A stretch of DNA of 64,000 bases, taken from contig WBMV01004259.1 of assembly GCA_013396655.1 (NCBI GenBank), positions 496,001 to 560,000 on the forward strand, in the 5' to 3' direction. Below are positions 1 through 11,094 of the stretch, piece after piece (positions within the stretch are counted from its first letter, which is position 1; each line of letters starts with the position of its first letter). Below the pieces are notes generated by a model. The model searched no databases. It saw only the letters and a program-made list of their open reading frames with translations, and was not told where the DNA came from. Origin of the DNA: Campylorhamphus procurvoides (Eukaryota > Chordata > Aves > Passeriformes > Dendrocolaptidae). Both the position numbers and the translations under genes were made by a program.

Positions 1-2135
1 ATACATTCCTTAATGGATGGCAAAACAGTGAGGCTTTAGCAAGGCTTTCGTATAATTTGATTTTCTGTTGCTACTAGCACACCTACACTGAGTGTCTCTC
101 GCATGTAATCACTTATAGGAGACTGTGAAAGCATTTCAAGACAGTTTGTATTTGCTGACATTTGTAAGTGCATTGTAGAGAAAAACCAGTAAGTTTTTAC
201 TGTATTTCTTTCCCACTTAAGCATGAAATATTAATAAGTACTTGTGAACTTATAGAAATAACTGATCTTTTTGTTGTTCAGCTGTTCGAATTTTTAGACC
301 AAATAACATAAATCGTTTGGAGTATGCTCCAAAAAAAATAGTCAGTTAACTAAACTGCTGAAAAAGAGCAAATGGCTTTGTTGAACATTTCATTCAACCT
401 GCTGAAAAACCCCTCCTTTCTCAGTTTCAGGACCTTTTATATTACACTAGAGAAATTTTATAAATGACATTTTATTTTTAATTGAAAGGTCAAACATTTA
501 ATTGGAACAAGCAAAACAAAATATTTATTTTTTTTCTTCTGGATTGTTCTGTGCTATAAAGTTCCTTTCAAAGGGAATTTGTTAAACCTACTGTCATCAC
601 CAAATTAAATATTTCATAAATGGAAAAAAAAATTCATCGAATTTTATCTAGGAAATATTGCAGTACTTACTCAAAACTCACTGGAGAAACTGAATTTTGG
701 GTTGGAATTGGAATACCAGACAGTTCAGCATGATTAGATAAATTCTTACCTAGCCATATTCTTCATTTTATGGAGTTTAAAAAGGGGATTAAGGAAATTA
801 TATTTTCCTGCATTCAGACCAATGGCATTTGGGTACACTTTAGAAAGTACCAGAAATATTCATTCACGTCATAAAATGGACTGTTGTAGCTCTTTTTGTA
901 CTTGTGCAGTAGAATTCTTGCAATGATTTTTTGCTGGACTGAACTTCCACATTCTCACAAAATGCTATGCTATGAAACACAGCTGATGAGTCATGAACAA
1001 GTGAGGTTCATAGAACACAGAAAAGAAAGTTATATGGCATAAAGTTTGCTGTAATTTCTTTTTAATTGTTTATCAAAGTGCTTAGTAATTTGGTTACTAA
1101 TGCATTTGCCAATAGAAGATTATGCAAGTATGAATGAGGCAATGTTATGAGAACAATACTTTTATAATTATTCAAAGTGTAGTAATATAGTTGAAAACAT
1201 TGATGGTACATAGTATGTTTTATATTTCTTTTATGGTTTCTGGGGGCTGTGTAAAATGCTTTGAAAATAATATTATCAAAAAGTGTCAGGTACGAATTTA
1301 ACTTAAATGAATGTAGAAATTCACAAGCAAGTCTGTTAAAAGTAATCACCATGATTAATGTTATCAACAAACAATGCTTGAAATATTTTGTTAGCCTATA
1401 TAAGAAAACTCTGGGTAACACCATAATTTTGTAGTGGCTGTACTGATCCATAAGTTGCATATAAAAAAGAAGATTTAGGAGAATGAACAACCATATGATG
1501 TTAACAAGAAGGATTAGGAGAATAAACCACCATGTATTATAGACATGGTTACACAAGAGTAAGGGAGGAAAAGGTGCCTCCCATAATATGAAGTCCATTA
1601 AAAAATTGAAAGGTTGTTGAACTGTCAGTAATGCCATAGCAGTAAATCAAGTGGGAAGCATAATCATATGGTATTTAGACTTGTGTGCTGTAATAGCATA
1701 AAGAACTTTGAACTGGAATTGTAGTTTCCAGAAAGCTGCACATTAAGAAAAATTCTGTCAAATTCCACTCCATAAGGGAACATCTCTTGTTCTCAATTCT
1801 GGAAGAAAAATAAAGCTAGATTCATGTCTAAAAGAAATAAATACTATTGTTCTAGTAATATTTCTGCATTTTAAGGTATATGTGAATTTGTAACTATATG
1901 TAGGATTAGGTTGAGCACTGTAGCTCGTATAAAAGCAGATTAATATCTTTCTGCCTTGCTTTGGAATTTCAGTAATTTTTAAAAAAAAACTAATGAACAA
2001 CATTAACACAAATACCTATCTGTCTAACTGTATTGTAGCTATAAATTTGGCATTTAAGAAAAAAAAAACAAAAAAAACACGAAAACCCCTAAATATTTAC
2101 TAAAGTTCAATGTTCCTGTTATTCCTTTCAAATAG
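1..2135 (+). other. EYS: End of upstream EYS intron
   Basis: AT-rich sequence without a recognisable exon, CR1 or LTR. Several small frames occur on the minus strand, but they show no family resemblance or splice context. An A-rich tract (about 2058-2085) lies some 50 bp before the exon A acceptor, leaving only a short pyrimidine-rich stretch (ttcctgttattcctttcaaatag) next to the splice site. Confidence 0.7.
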
Positions 2136-2249
2136 GTAAAAATTGTACAGAAGTAGTTGGACAGTGCCAGCCATCTACATGTTTCAATGGTAACTGCATC
2201 AATGTTACCCCAAACACTTTTCTTTGTAACTGTGACAAGGGCTTTACAG
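2136..2249 (+). CDS. EYS: EYS internal coding exon A (EGF-like), phase 1 to 1
   Basis: This is an internal exon of 114 nt, bordered by an acceptor reading ttcctttcaaatag and a donor reading acag/gtaaga. Entered in phase 1, it reads as 38 codons without a stop. Its peptide carries the final cysteine of a preceding EGF domain (GKNC), then C1 to C5 of the next one (CQPSTC, FNGNC, FLCNC, DKGFTG); C6 lies in the next exon. Such phase-1 exons are typical of EGF-repeat proteins. EYS is a secreted matrix protein around photoreceptors, and loss of it causes retinitis pigmentosa in people. The assignment rests on the joined peptide of all five exons. From my memory of human transcript numbering, the 114 nt length fits human exon 5. 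Possible N-glycosylation sequons are NCT and NVT. Taken alone, the exon could belong to another EGF protein. Confidence 0.88.
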
Positions 2250-4630
2250 GTAAGAAACACCTTTGTTGTCTATGTCACCATAATGATTTTCTGTGTGATA
2301 ATAGTGATATGAACTTTTGGTTTAGTAAAACGGTTATTTTAAATGATTGTTGCACAGTTTGCCATTTCATCAGATTTTTTTAAATAGGTTTTATAGAATA
2401 AACAAGACTTTCATGTGACTACTCCGAAGTATTCATGTACTGAAGTAAAATCATACAAATAATAGAAGTCTTTCATAATTAGCACCCTTCATCTATTGCA
2501 AGTATAACAGAGGAAGACTCACAATCACTTTCTACTGGCTCTTTAAAACAGTTTGCAAGAATCAGAACGCTTTCTGGATTGATGATTTGAAATGATCCTG
2601 AGAATTGTATTCATAATTTTAGCATCCTCTTAATAGATGTGCTAGAAGTATAAGATGGAAATAATTTAAGGAGTCAATAATCTTATGATTTAGGAGTATG
2701 CCTTCATTAAAAAGAAGGAAGTTAATTGGTTTATTTATGATATATTGGACAAATAAGAGGTTTTCATGAAAAAAAGCTTGAATCAGAAAATATATCTAAA
2801 GCCATCCTATAGTAAACACTTTTTTGGGGGCTAGAAGAGCAGTCAGACTTAAACCCACTATTTATTCTGTGCTTCACAGCAGAAATTTACTGTGTTGATA
2901 TTGGAAAAATAGCAATACTCAGAAGAATGTTCTTTAAGAATGAGCTAAGTAGACAGTTGAGTCTGAAATATCCAAGGACAGCAAAACTTTTCAAAATGTC
3001 TCTTTCTTGGAAGCATCACTTATTCCTGACAATCATAGAATATAAACAAATTATTACATTGAGATGGAGAGTTAAAAGCAAAAGGGAGTTAGAGGGATCC
3101 AACTCTTTTCAAAGTGAAGGACTGAAAATCCTTGTTAACATTTTAGTTGTCTGTACAGAACTAGGTTTTCAAAAACTGGTTAGACATGCTGAATTCTAAA
3201 TTCCTAGTAAATCTGTTTGATATTACTCTCCTTTTTCTCCCTTTCCTTCACTGTAGAAGCATGATGGTTTGCATAATTTTAAGAACACTGAAAAAAAACC
3301 CAATCTTTTTTCAAATGAGAAAAATCCATTAGGAAGTTTTCAAGAGCTAGTCTTTCCCCTGCTCATGGCCCATATCTTTAGAACATTTACTCTTGTCCTT
3401 TCATGTAAATTGTATGGGCACATTGCTCTTGGATTTTTCACTACAAAAATCTTTTTTATCCATGCAATTTTTGATGAGGGAGAGGAAAGGAGAAGACAGG
3501 AGGAACACCCTTCCAGACACAGTAAACCCAAACCCATCATGACATGAAAACAGTTTTGTACTCTGAACTAGTGGATGGCAGTAATCATTACAATCTGCTC
3601 TCTAAGTAGCTGTGAAGGGTTGAGAAGGAGAAAAGGAGACTATTGAGTATGAACTAGCTGCTTTTTTTATTCTCGACTTAACTAAAAGAAAATGGGGAAT
3701 CCTTTATTGTTTCTAAGCATAAGTATCATAGAAGGACAAGGCAGACTTGCAGGAATGTGACTCATTTTTTCCTGCTCTGTTCTAAATTGCCTCAGGTCCT
3801 GCTGTAGAAGAAAAGGTGTGTATTGTATCAGTATAGCTTGTAACAGGACTGATTGACTAACATACAGCATAGTTTTGCAATTGTTTTCTCATCAAATGTT
3901 GTTGTTTTAAGTCTACATTACTTCCTATGATACTGTGTTAAGGTGTTTGCTAGCACAAAGGCAATTTCAAGAATAGTTACCCGTTAAAAACCAGCCCATG
4001 TGAAAACAGGCATTTTTCTATTGTTGTTCCATGGTGTTCTCAGACAAGGTGAGTCGTGTAATTATGAATCTTGTAACTTAAATGCTATTTTAATTGTGTG
4101 AAATTGACAGCAAATCCAAAACACTCTTCTGTTTTCATATTGAACTTTTACACAGAAAACACAAACATAATATCAAGATTGTGCACATTATGTTTAACAT
4201 TTTGTAAACTTTGTCATCCCTTTTTTCTAAAATGAGGTAAGGCACTGGTAGTAACTAATTTATATGATCTGAATGAAAACATTAAATTTTCTTGTTACTG
4301 TGAATTGATGGAATGCAAATAAAATTATAATAAAATTATTTTATACTTACAGTTACTATTTACAAGTATTCGTTCAAAATAAGTAAAGGTTTCTGAGTTC
4401 AAGTTTTTGTGTTCACAATGATAGAATGGATCTATTGGGCAAGAAATGTAATTTTTAATGTAAATTATGTGTTTTTATTATTTATTAATTGATTAGTTCA
4501 TTCCTTAGTGTTTCCTGAAATAACGTTTTTAACAAAACTTAATAGCAAATAGCTAACATTAGGCTTGCCAATGTTCTCATGATTGAATACTCCATACTAG
4601 AATTTGCACCCTTAGACTTATTAAGAAATG
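2250..4630 (+). other. EYS: Large EYS intron, proximal part, no recognised element
   Basis: This is the start of the 37.6 kb intron between exons A and B. It is unique-looking AT-rich sequence. I see no EGF-like exon, CR1 end or LTR border here. The frames at 2927-3199 and 3269-3547 look like chance, because their translations match no family I recognise. Confidence 0.6.
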
Positions 4631-5195
4631 TTTAGAGAAAGGGAATCTGGGCAAAACAAGGATGAGATGGGTACAGAGAGGAAGGAGTTACAAGCTGGCA
4701 GTGTGTGAACAGTTGCTGCTCAGTACTCTTGTCTGACTGAGACCTGCAATGATCACTGTAATCAGTCCATTCATCCATTCTTTCTATTAAATATTTCTTA
4801 ACCCTCTTTCCATACAATCTCACTCTCTCCCCATCTGTGAATGTTATAAGGTCTAGATGCCAGAACTGGAGAGACAAAAGTCACTGAATTTGGGGTCTGC
4901 AACTGGAGTTAGGCCACTGGTGATGGTGGTCCTGTCTTTGGCGCCAGCAGCTGGAGTGAATGAGGGTCTCAGCATGAGCAGCTGAAGGAAGAAGAACACA
5001 TGTACTATGTGTCTGCAGTGAGACAGTTTAGTGTCAGGTGAATGGCATCAAACCTTGGGTGATTGCAGCTCCTGTGTCCGGTGCCAGCTGAAGCAGATGA
5101 GAGTCCCAGCATCAGCAGGTGGAGGGGGGAACCAAGAGTGATAGGGCCTGTGTGCCTAGTTATGAGCCACTGGGAAGACCAGAATGTTTATATTT

Positions 5196-5221
5196 TCCCA
5201 TAGACTGATGTGTCTATGGGA
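5196..5221. repeat. Perfect inverted repeat, 10-bp arms, 6-nt loop
   Basis: The arms tcccatagac (5196-5205) and gtctatggga (5212-5221) are exact reverse complements around tgatgt. The sequence is followed directly by a second palindrome. Confidence 0.85.
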
Positions 5222-5241
5222 CAGGCACATATATGTGCCTG
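5222..5241. repeat. Perfect 20-bp palindrome
   Basis: The sequence caggcacatatatgtgcctg is its own reverse complement. Its last base overlaps the first base of the GTGCAC target-site duplication of the adjacent LTR. Confidence 0.9.
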
Positions 5242-5246
5242 TGCAC

Positions 5247-5698
5247 TGTTGGCGGTCAATAACTAAACATTCCCAGTTTGGGGGTAGAAACTGAGACATT
5301 TTATTGAAACTCGCGCTACAATATATAGAACTGAGAAACAGAGTATGTTAATGAGGAGGTTAGACATGTTAACGAGGGAGATTAACTATACTAAGTAGGG
5401 ATTAGGCAATCCAGTTCTGGTTTTCATCATAATGTGACCTTTGCCTACAATGGACTAATTAGGGGAAACAAAGGTTATCTGCAGGCCTTGAAACATCTCC
5501 TTAGTGTTTTTCCAGATCTTGTAGAAGGGAGAAAAGGATTATAGATGGCTGTAAACCGTCAGTCCTGGACCAAGTAATTTATATGGCAGGCTCCTCTCTT
5601 ATCGAAGGGAGGAAATTCTTTCAGTATCTGCTGCCCAGGGCTTGCTGGATAATCCTTCCAGATCTCCATTTGGTAACAACTGTTTATCTTCCCCAACA
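5247..5698 (-). mobile_element. Solo LTR with 6-bp target-site duplication (ERV-K-like)
   Basis: This 452-bp element starts TGTTGG and ends CCAACA, the usual TG...CA LTR termini. It is flanked on both sides by GTGCAC (5241-5246 and 5699-5704), a 6-bp duplication as expected for ERV-K/class II insertions. The minus orientation is inferred from an AATAAA signal on the minus strand (TTTATT at 5300-5305), about 50 bp from the minus-strand 3' end. No internal gag, pol or env sequence adjoins it, so it is a solo LTR left by recombination between two LTRs. It sits inside the repeat at 4850-6180. Confidence 0.85.
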
Positions 5699-5704
5699 GT
5701 GCAC

Positions 5705-6180
5705 TTTGTTAGCAGACCTCAAACTGGACTGTCTGGTGAGCAGGATTCCCAGGATCTGGTTATCAGTGTTAAATGGGCTGAGGCCCCACATTGCTATTCA
5801 TGGGATTCACAAATGTGTCTGTCCTTATGAAAGAGAAAGGTTCAATCCTCAGCAGTCAGAGAGAGGACTTGGATTTGGCTGTCTGTACATATATTTTATG
5901 TGAATTGTGGTATGACATGTGGGTGCTATTAAAGGTAGTCTATGTAGCTGGCTGTATTATTGTTCTCTGCATGTGCGTGTCTCTGGCATACATGCTTGTC
6001 TTGACTGCTGTTGAGCCTGCAAACAGGAAAGCAACAGCTGCATCCATTGGCCTAAGAGAGAGGGAGTGCCATGTCCTTGAGTGCACAGGGCTGGACTCTT
6101 CCACTAGAGGAGGGGTCTTTTACGCATCTCCTAACAAGAAGGATGTCTCAGAAATTTTGATGGATGCTATGGTCCTGTTC
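5705..6180. repeat. Unclassified repeat-like stretch, right of the solo LTR
   Basis: Sequence continuing after the LTR target site resembles the GC-richer material left of it more than the surrounding intron. Frames at 5583-5903 and 5791-6183 are open but resemble no protein family. It may be the other half of the repeat interrupted by the LTR; this is inference. Confidence 0.3.
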
Positions 6181-6199
6181 TGAAGATGCTTAGAAGATT

Positions 6200-7660
6200 A
6201 ATGCAACTCATTCCCAACCTACAGGAAATAGCAATATCTGTAATGGTGCTGCTCAGTGTACTTACCCAAGACAATGTTTAATGAATTAAGAGCAATAGTT
6301 TTCCATTTGAGTATGTTTTGTTGAACTGGCTGACTTTTTTGCTCCTTAGTTGGGGAGATGGGACTGATTAAAACCCAACCCTCTGTAGAGCACTTGAGAT
6401 TGAGTGTTTTTTTTCACACATTCCTGTAAGGGAGACTTAAATTTCCTGCTTTCCCCAAATGGTCCAACTGGCCTCTTTACAGGCCATAATGAGTTTCCTC
6501 CTCACTTTTGGGAGAGGAGATACTATAAGAATGAGGTGTTTTTGCTTGAAGCCACTTTTCTAGAGCTTCCATCATCCAGGTGCTTTAGTTTAAAATGGCC
6601 TCTTCACTTATTCCGTAAATTACACCCAGAGTACTTTGAAAAAGGTCATAATTGTAGAGACTTCACTATATATATATGCAGAGAAGAATTAATTGTTTGT
6701 ACAATTAGTGTTTTAACAGCCTAATAGTTCAATTTGTCTAGTACTAACACTCATAGCCCAAATTTATACCCAAAGCCTTACTTATAATATCTCTAAAAAT
6801 ATTAGACAGCAAGCTTTCCTACTATCTATTCTTTACTTTGGTATTATGCTCAGCTTTCCAGTGCACCTCTTGGTCCCAAGACCAACACAAAAATCTCCCT
6901 CAAGTAGAGGGAGCACCAATTGCAGCAAATCATCAGTATTCTGAAATCTTCATTGAGAGGAGTGTGACATTCATGCTGGAAGTTTCGCACCTGTCAGTCA
7001 AGGCACCATCTCTTTTACCAGTCTTCTTTTACATATTTCCATATAATTGTCTGCTTCCTTTTCCCAGGCTGTCAGTTGCAGCCTGGCAGTGGTCCCCCGA
7101 TGACTCCCACAAAGGGCTGTGTTTTGTCAGACAGTAACTGAGGTTGGGGTGAGGCAACCCCATCTACAGAGATGAAACGGAAAGATGGGAGACAGCAGTC
7201 ACTGAGCCCAAGCAGAAGGACTAATACAAACCAAGAGTTCAGAGCTCTTGCACTATTAGATCAGTACAAAGGTCAGTCTGAAGAGATATTCCTGCTACAG
7301 AATGTGTTTTTTGGTGTTTCTCTAGGGGGCAGCGACGATAGCAACAAGAATGTGGAAATGGGGACTGACTACATTTTAATAAAACCATTTGTTAAGTATG
7401 CTAGTTTCCTCATAGAAAACTATGGATTATGGGATTATGATCCTTACTTGTAAAAGTATTCTGCGAAATATTCCTTTATTGCTAAACATTGTCACTTGAA
7501 TAAGAAAATATGATCAAGCTTTTTTCCCATTTTATGAATGATACTGAAATGGCCATAGTTGTTTGAGTGTTAAGAAAGAAAATACATATTGTATTTGGTG
7601 ATTTAATGAAGTTGTGATAAATTTTAAAATCACATCAACTCATGTATATTTCATACTTGT
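6200..7660 (+). other. EYS: EYS intron, no recognised element
   Basis: AT-rich intronic sequence. The frames at 6404-6724, 6838-7137 and 7172-7453 show no recognisable domain and have no splice or codon-usage support, so I treat them as chance. Confidence 0.55.
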
Positions 7661-7662
7661 TT

Positions 7663-8955
7663 CATAGAATTGTAGTAGCATGGAACCATTAAGATTGGAA
7701 AAGACCTTCATGATCATCAAGTCAAACCTTTAAATGAGCACCACTGTGTCAATTAAACCATAGCACTAAGTGCCAATTCCAGTCCTTTTTTGAACATGCC
7801 CCAGGATGGTGACTCCACAATCTGCCTAGACAGTCTGTTCCAATGTTTATCTACACTTTCCATGAAGAAATTCTTCCTGATGTCCAAGTTGAACCTCCCC
7901 TGGCACAGCTTGAGGCCATTTCCTCTTGCCCTGTCACTACTTGCACAGGAGAAGAGGCCAATACCCACCTGGCTACAACCTCCTTTGAGGTAGTTATAGA
8001 GAGTGATAACATCTCCACTGAGTGTCCTTTCCTCCAGGCTAAAAAATCCCAGCTCCCTCAGCCACCTGACTTACGCTCTAGACTCTTCACCAGCTCTGTT
8101 ACCCTTCTCTGGACATTCTCCAGCACCTCAATGTCTTGCAGTGAGTGACACAGAACTGAACATAGGACTTGATGTGAAGCCTCACAAGTGCTGAGTACAC
8201 AGGGGGACAATCACTGGCCCAGTCCCACTGCCCACGTATTTCTGATATAAGCCAGGATACCAGCGAGTTTCTTGGCTGCCTGGGCACACTGCTGGCTCAT
8301 GCTCAGCTGGCTACTAACCAGCAGCCCCAGGTCCTTTTCTGTAAGGTAGCTTTTCAGCCAGTCTTCCCCCAGCCTTGGGGCTGTTCTGTCCAAAGTGTGG
8401 GACTTGGTACTTTGCCTTATTGAACTTCATGCCATTGGCCTCAGCCCTGAGAAATAGATGCAGACTGTTCAGATAACTTCCTAAACTCCAGCAGATCGAC
8501 AGTCTCACCCAGTTTAGTGTTGTCTATGAACTTACTGAGGGTGCCCTTGATTCCCTCATCCAAATCATCAGTAAAGATATTAAACATGACTGGCCCCAAT
8601 ATCCAGCCCTGGGGGAACATAACTAGTGACCAACCATCCACTGGATGCAGCACCATTCACCACCATTCTCAGGGCCCACCCATCCCACTACTTTAATCCA
8701 GTGAAGAGTTCACCTCTCCAAGCCATGGGCTGCCAGCTTCTCCAGGAAAATGTCGGGAGACAGTATCAAAGGCTTTACTGAAATCCAGGTAGACACATAC
8801 ATAGCCTTTCCCTCAGTCATCTGGTCATAAAAGATCAGGGTGGTCAAGCAGGATTTTTCTAAACCCATGCTAACTGGGCCTGATCTCTTGGTAGTCCTGA
8901 ATGTGCTGTGGGATTGCACTCCAGACACTGTCCATAACTTCCCCACACACGGAGT
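7663..8955 (-). mobile_element. CR1 LINE, 5'-truncated, reverse transcriptase 3' part
   Basis: This is an antisense CR1 of about 1.3 kb. Its 3' end is at the left (catagaattgtagtag, a degenerate ATTCTATG-type terminus). The minus strand holds broken pieces of the CR1 reverse transcriptase in several frames: [21 protein letters not shown], just downstream of where the catalytic motif belongs, then [41 protein letters not shown] and DRARGNGLKLCQGRFNLDIR. Stops and frameshifts show it is dead. The 5' half is missing, as usual for LINE copies. Confidence 0.93.
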
Positions 8956-8959
8956 AAAA

Positions 8960-10066
8960 ATTTCAAAAGTATTGTAAAATCTATGACAACATGTCCAGAA
9001 TAAGAGTTTGCATCTCTCAACTATTACAGAACTATTTAAATTTTATTGTAAAATACTTATGTGAAAGCTTATGTATTCCAGCATATTTTTTTCCTTTGCC
9101 CTTTCTAGAGCTTATTTTAGCTTACTTTTTGAAAAATTAAATCAGAAATTTCAGTGTTAGAGTTTTAGTCTTCCTTAGAATTCTTGTTATATTTAACTTC
9201 TGTCATAAACTGCCATTTGGCAGACACTGTGTTCCATTGTACTTTCATCATGGTCCACAGACAGTATGTGTCCTCACTTTCTAGGTATCCAAATAAAGTA
9301 AATTAATGTCAGGTGAAGCTGATCTGATTATCAAGAAACTTAGCCCTTTTCCACACTACATGCCTGTTCTATGTCAGAGACCATAATGCCTGTCAGTCAC
9401 TCAGGACCCAGATGTGAAAATAAAATTCACAGCCCGTCTCTCTGTTCTCTGATCCAGCTACTATTCATGCTTCTTTGGTAATTGCTTTAAACTCAGAGAT
9501 TTTACACCCTTTTTGAGTAGGGTACCTTCATTAAGACTATGTGTTATAGGAGCTTGTGTTTCCAGAGACTGATTCAGGGAACCAAATCCCTAAAGACACT
9601 ATTTCAGCAATGGAAGAATAGTCCAGTTTGAGAGTGAAAATAAATGCCCTTAAGTTATGTATTGAGAATGTGAGACTGGACATTTCATGTGTCTTTTGAG
9701 GACAAATCAGTTTAGGCAACTGTCACTTGAGTGCTAGATAACTCTAGTACTCATATTTATTCTTCCAAACACAATACAGATCAATTCATCTTAGGTAGTA
9801 ACAAAGATATATACACCAAAAAGTCTTGTCAGAACTACACCAAATAAATTAGGTTGTCTGACCTGGCAGATTTAAAAGTATTCTTAAATGTACACCTCTG
9901 GCATGATTTCATTACACATTTCAGTAGTCTGTTTTTCAAAACTTACCTTCCTGTGAGTTTTGAAAACCTTCCTGCATCATACAGTCTTTTAGATCTTTAT
10001 AGATTTATAATTGAATTATAAGTAATTGTTGTATTTGTTGAGCTTATCAACTCAATGTTACATATA
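8960..10066 (+). other. EYS: EYS intron, no recognised element
   Basis: AT-rich intronic sequence between a CR1 and an LTR. I see no exon or repeat border in it. Confidence 0.55.
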
Positions 10067-10071
10067 CACAG

Positions 10072-10700
10072 TGTGCTGGTTTAAAGGTAAATTGGCAGGA
10101 GAAATGGACCCACCACAAGAGAGATTATAAGTCAGAGTTACAATTTAATGAAAGATATTACAAATAAATACACTGACACAAAGAGAAAACTGCTTTCAAC
10201 TCACCAAAACCCAGCAGTATAACCCAGCATCCCGAGGCACAAGCCCAAAGGGGTTTGTTAGCCCTTGTGCTGAGACCTGCGTGGTTCCCCCGAGTCCAAA
10301 GCAAAAGGAAGTGAAGAACTTGTTGGTGCAGTTGATGGCTGTGGTCTGGTCAAGAGTAGTGGCTTCCTCCTGTCGAGGTCCTGCTGCTCCTCTGGATCCA
10401 ACAAGACATCCTTGAGGTCTTCTGAGCCCTGTTTATGTACCCTCATGGAGCACCCAGTCCCTCCCCCAGGGCGGAGACTCACACAATGGGTGATTAACTC
10501 TGTGAGTCATGGGGTATTGTTGAACCGTTAATGGCCCATTAGCAGTCATGCCCCCTCAGGCTGGGTGTGAAGGTGCTAACGACTCCCTCAGCTTCTGCAA
10601 ATGGTCCATTGTTCTTGGGAAATGAATAGAGGAGAGTAGAATACATGGCTTTGATCACCCCCACACAGTGATAACTGGTCCCTCCTGCTGAACTAGGACA
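10072..10700 (-). mobile_element. Solo ERV LTR with 5-bp target-site duplication
   Basis: This 629-bp element has TG...CA termini on the + strand (tgtgctggttt to aactaggaca) and is flanked by CACAG on both sides (10067-10071 and 10701-10705). A 5-bp duplication is typical of ERV-L elements. Read on the minus strand it has the order expected of an LTR: a TATA-like ggtacataaacagg near 10430-10443, then a poly(A)-like attaaa near 10149, then the terminus accagcaca. It looks relatively young, because the ends and duplication are intact. The family differs from the LTRs at 15367 and 26293. A minus-strand frame at 10258-10482 lies within the LTR and is not a gene. Confidence 0.87.
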
Positions 10701-10815
10701 CACAGTCAGTATAATGAGTGAGTATCTCTCTCTGAGCACTTTAAAATAAGTAAATATAAGTACTCTGGGACAAGACCAGGCATGAATGCTTCTTGTAGTT
10801 TACTGTTAATTATAA

Positions 10816-11070
10816 ATCATAGAATCATAAATTTTGAAAAAGATCTTTAAGATCCTCAAGTCCAACTATCAACCTAGCACCACCACCATGTTCATCATTA
10901 AGTCATGTCCTCAAGTACCATATCCTCAAAAGTTTTGAACACTTCCAGGGATGGCGATCCCACAGTTTCTCTGAGCAGTCTGCTCCAATGTTTTATAATG
11001 CTTTATGTGAAAAAGAAATTTCCAAATATCTAATCTAAACCTTCCCCTGTGCAACTTCAAATAGAGCAGC
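10816..11070 (-). mobile_element. CR1 LINE fragment (3' end), antisense
   Basis: The left end reads aatcatagaatcataaattt, the degenerate CR1 terminal repeat. It is followed by the familiar CR1 3' region (gatcctcaagtccaac, acttccagggatggcgatcc, cagtctgctccaatg). The copy is clearly diverged and truncated. Confidence 0.9.
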
Positions 11071-11094
11071 TTGGAATGCTGAACAGGTCAGTGA

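Larger units (their letters stand above)
4850..5246. repeat. Probable interspersed repeat with degenerate tandem units, left part
   Basis: This stretch is richer in GC than its surroundings and contains a motif twice in diverged form: gccagcagctggagtgaatg with gtctcagcatgagcagctg near 4940-4985, and gccagctgaagcagatgaga with gtcccagcatcagcaggtgg near 5080-5120. Spacing is about 140 bp. It looks like an old multicopy repeat, possibly ERV-derived, but I cannot name the family. It ends in two inverted repeats beside the LTR at 5247. A possible continuation lies at 5705-6180. Confidence 0.45.

Noticed and set aside
1062..1637. 191-codon minus-strand ORF, the longest in the window
   Set aside because: Leu/Ile/Tyr/Asn-rich composition follows from AT-rich DNA. 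No domain, no splice context and no known family.
3025..3045. aatcatagaatataaac, similar to a CR1 end
   Set aside because: The next 100 bases show none of the CR1 3' blocks, so it is chance in AT-rich DNA.
8441..8946. Minus-strand frames resembling a reverse transcriptase gene
   Set aside because: They are pieces of a broken, 5'-truncated CR1 LINE, not a host gene or an intact element.
10258..10482. A 74-codon minus-strand ORF with balanced composition
   Set aside because: It lies fully within the solo LTR at 10072-10700, in its transcribed part, and matches no protein I know.
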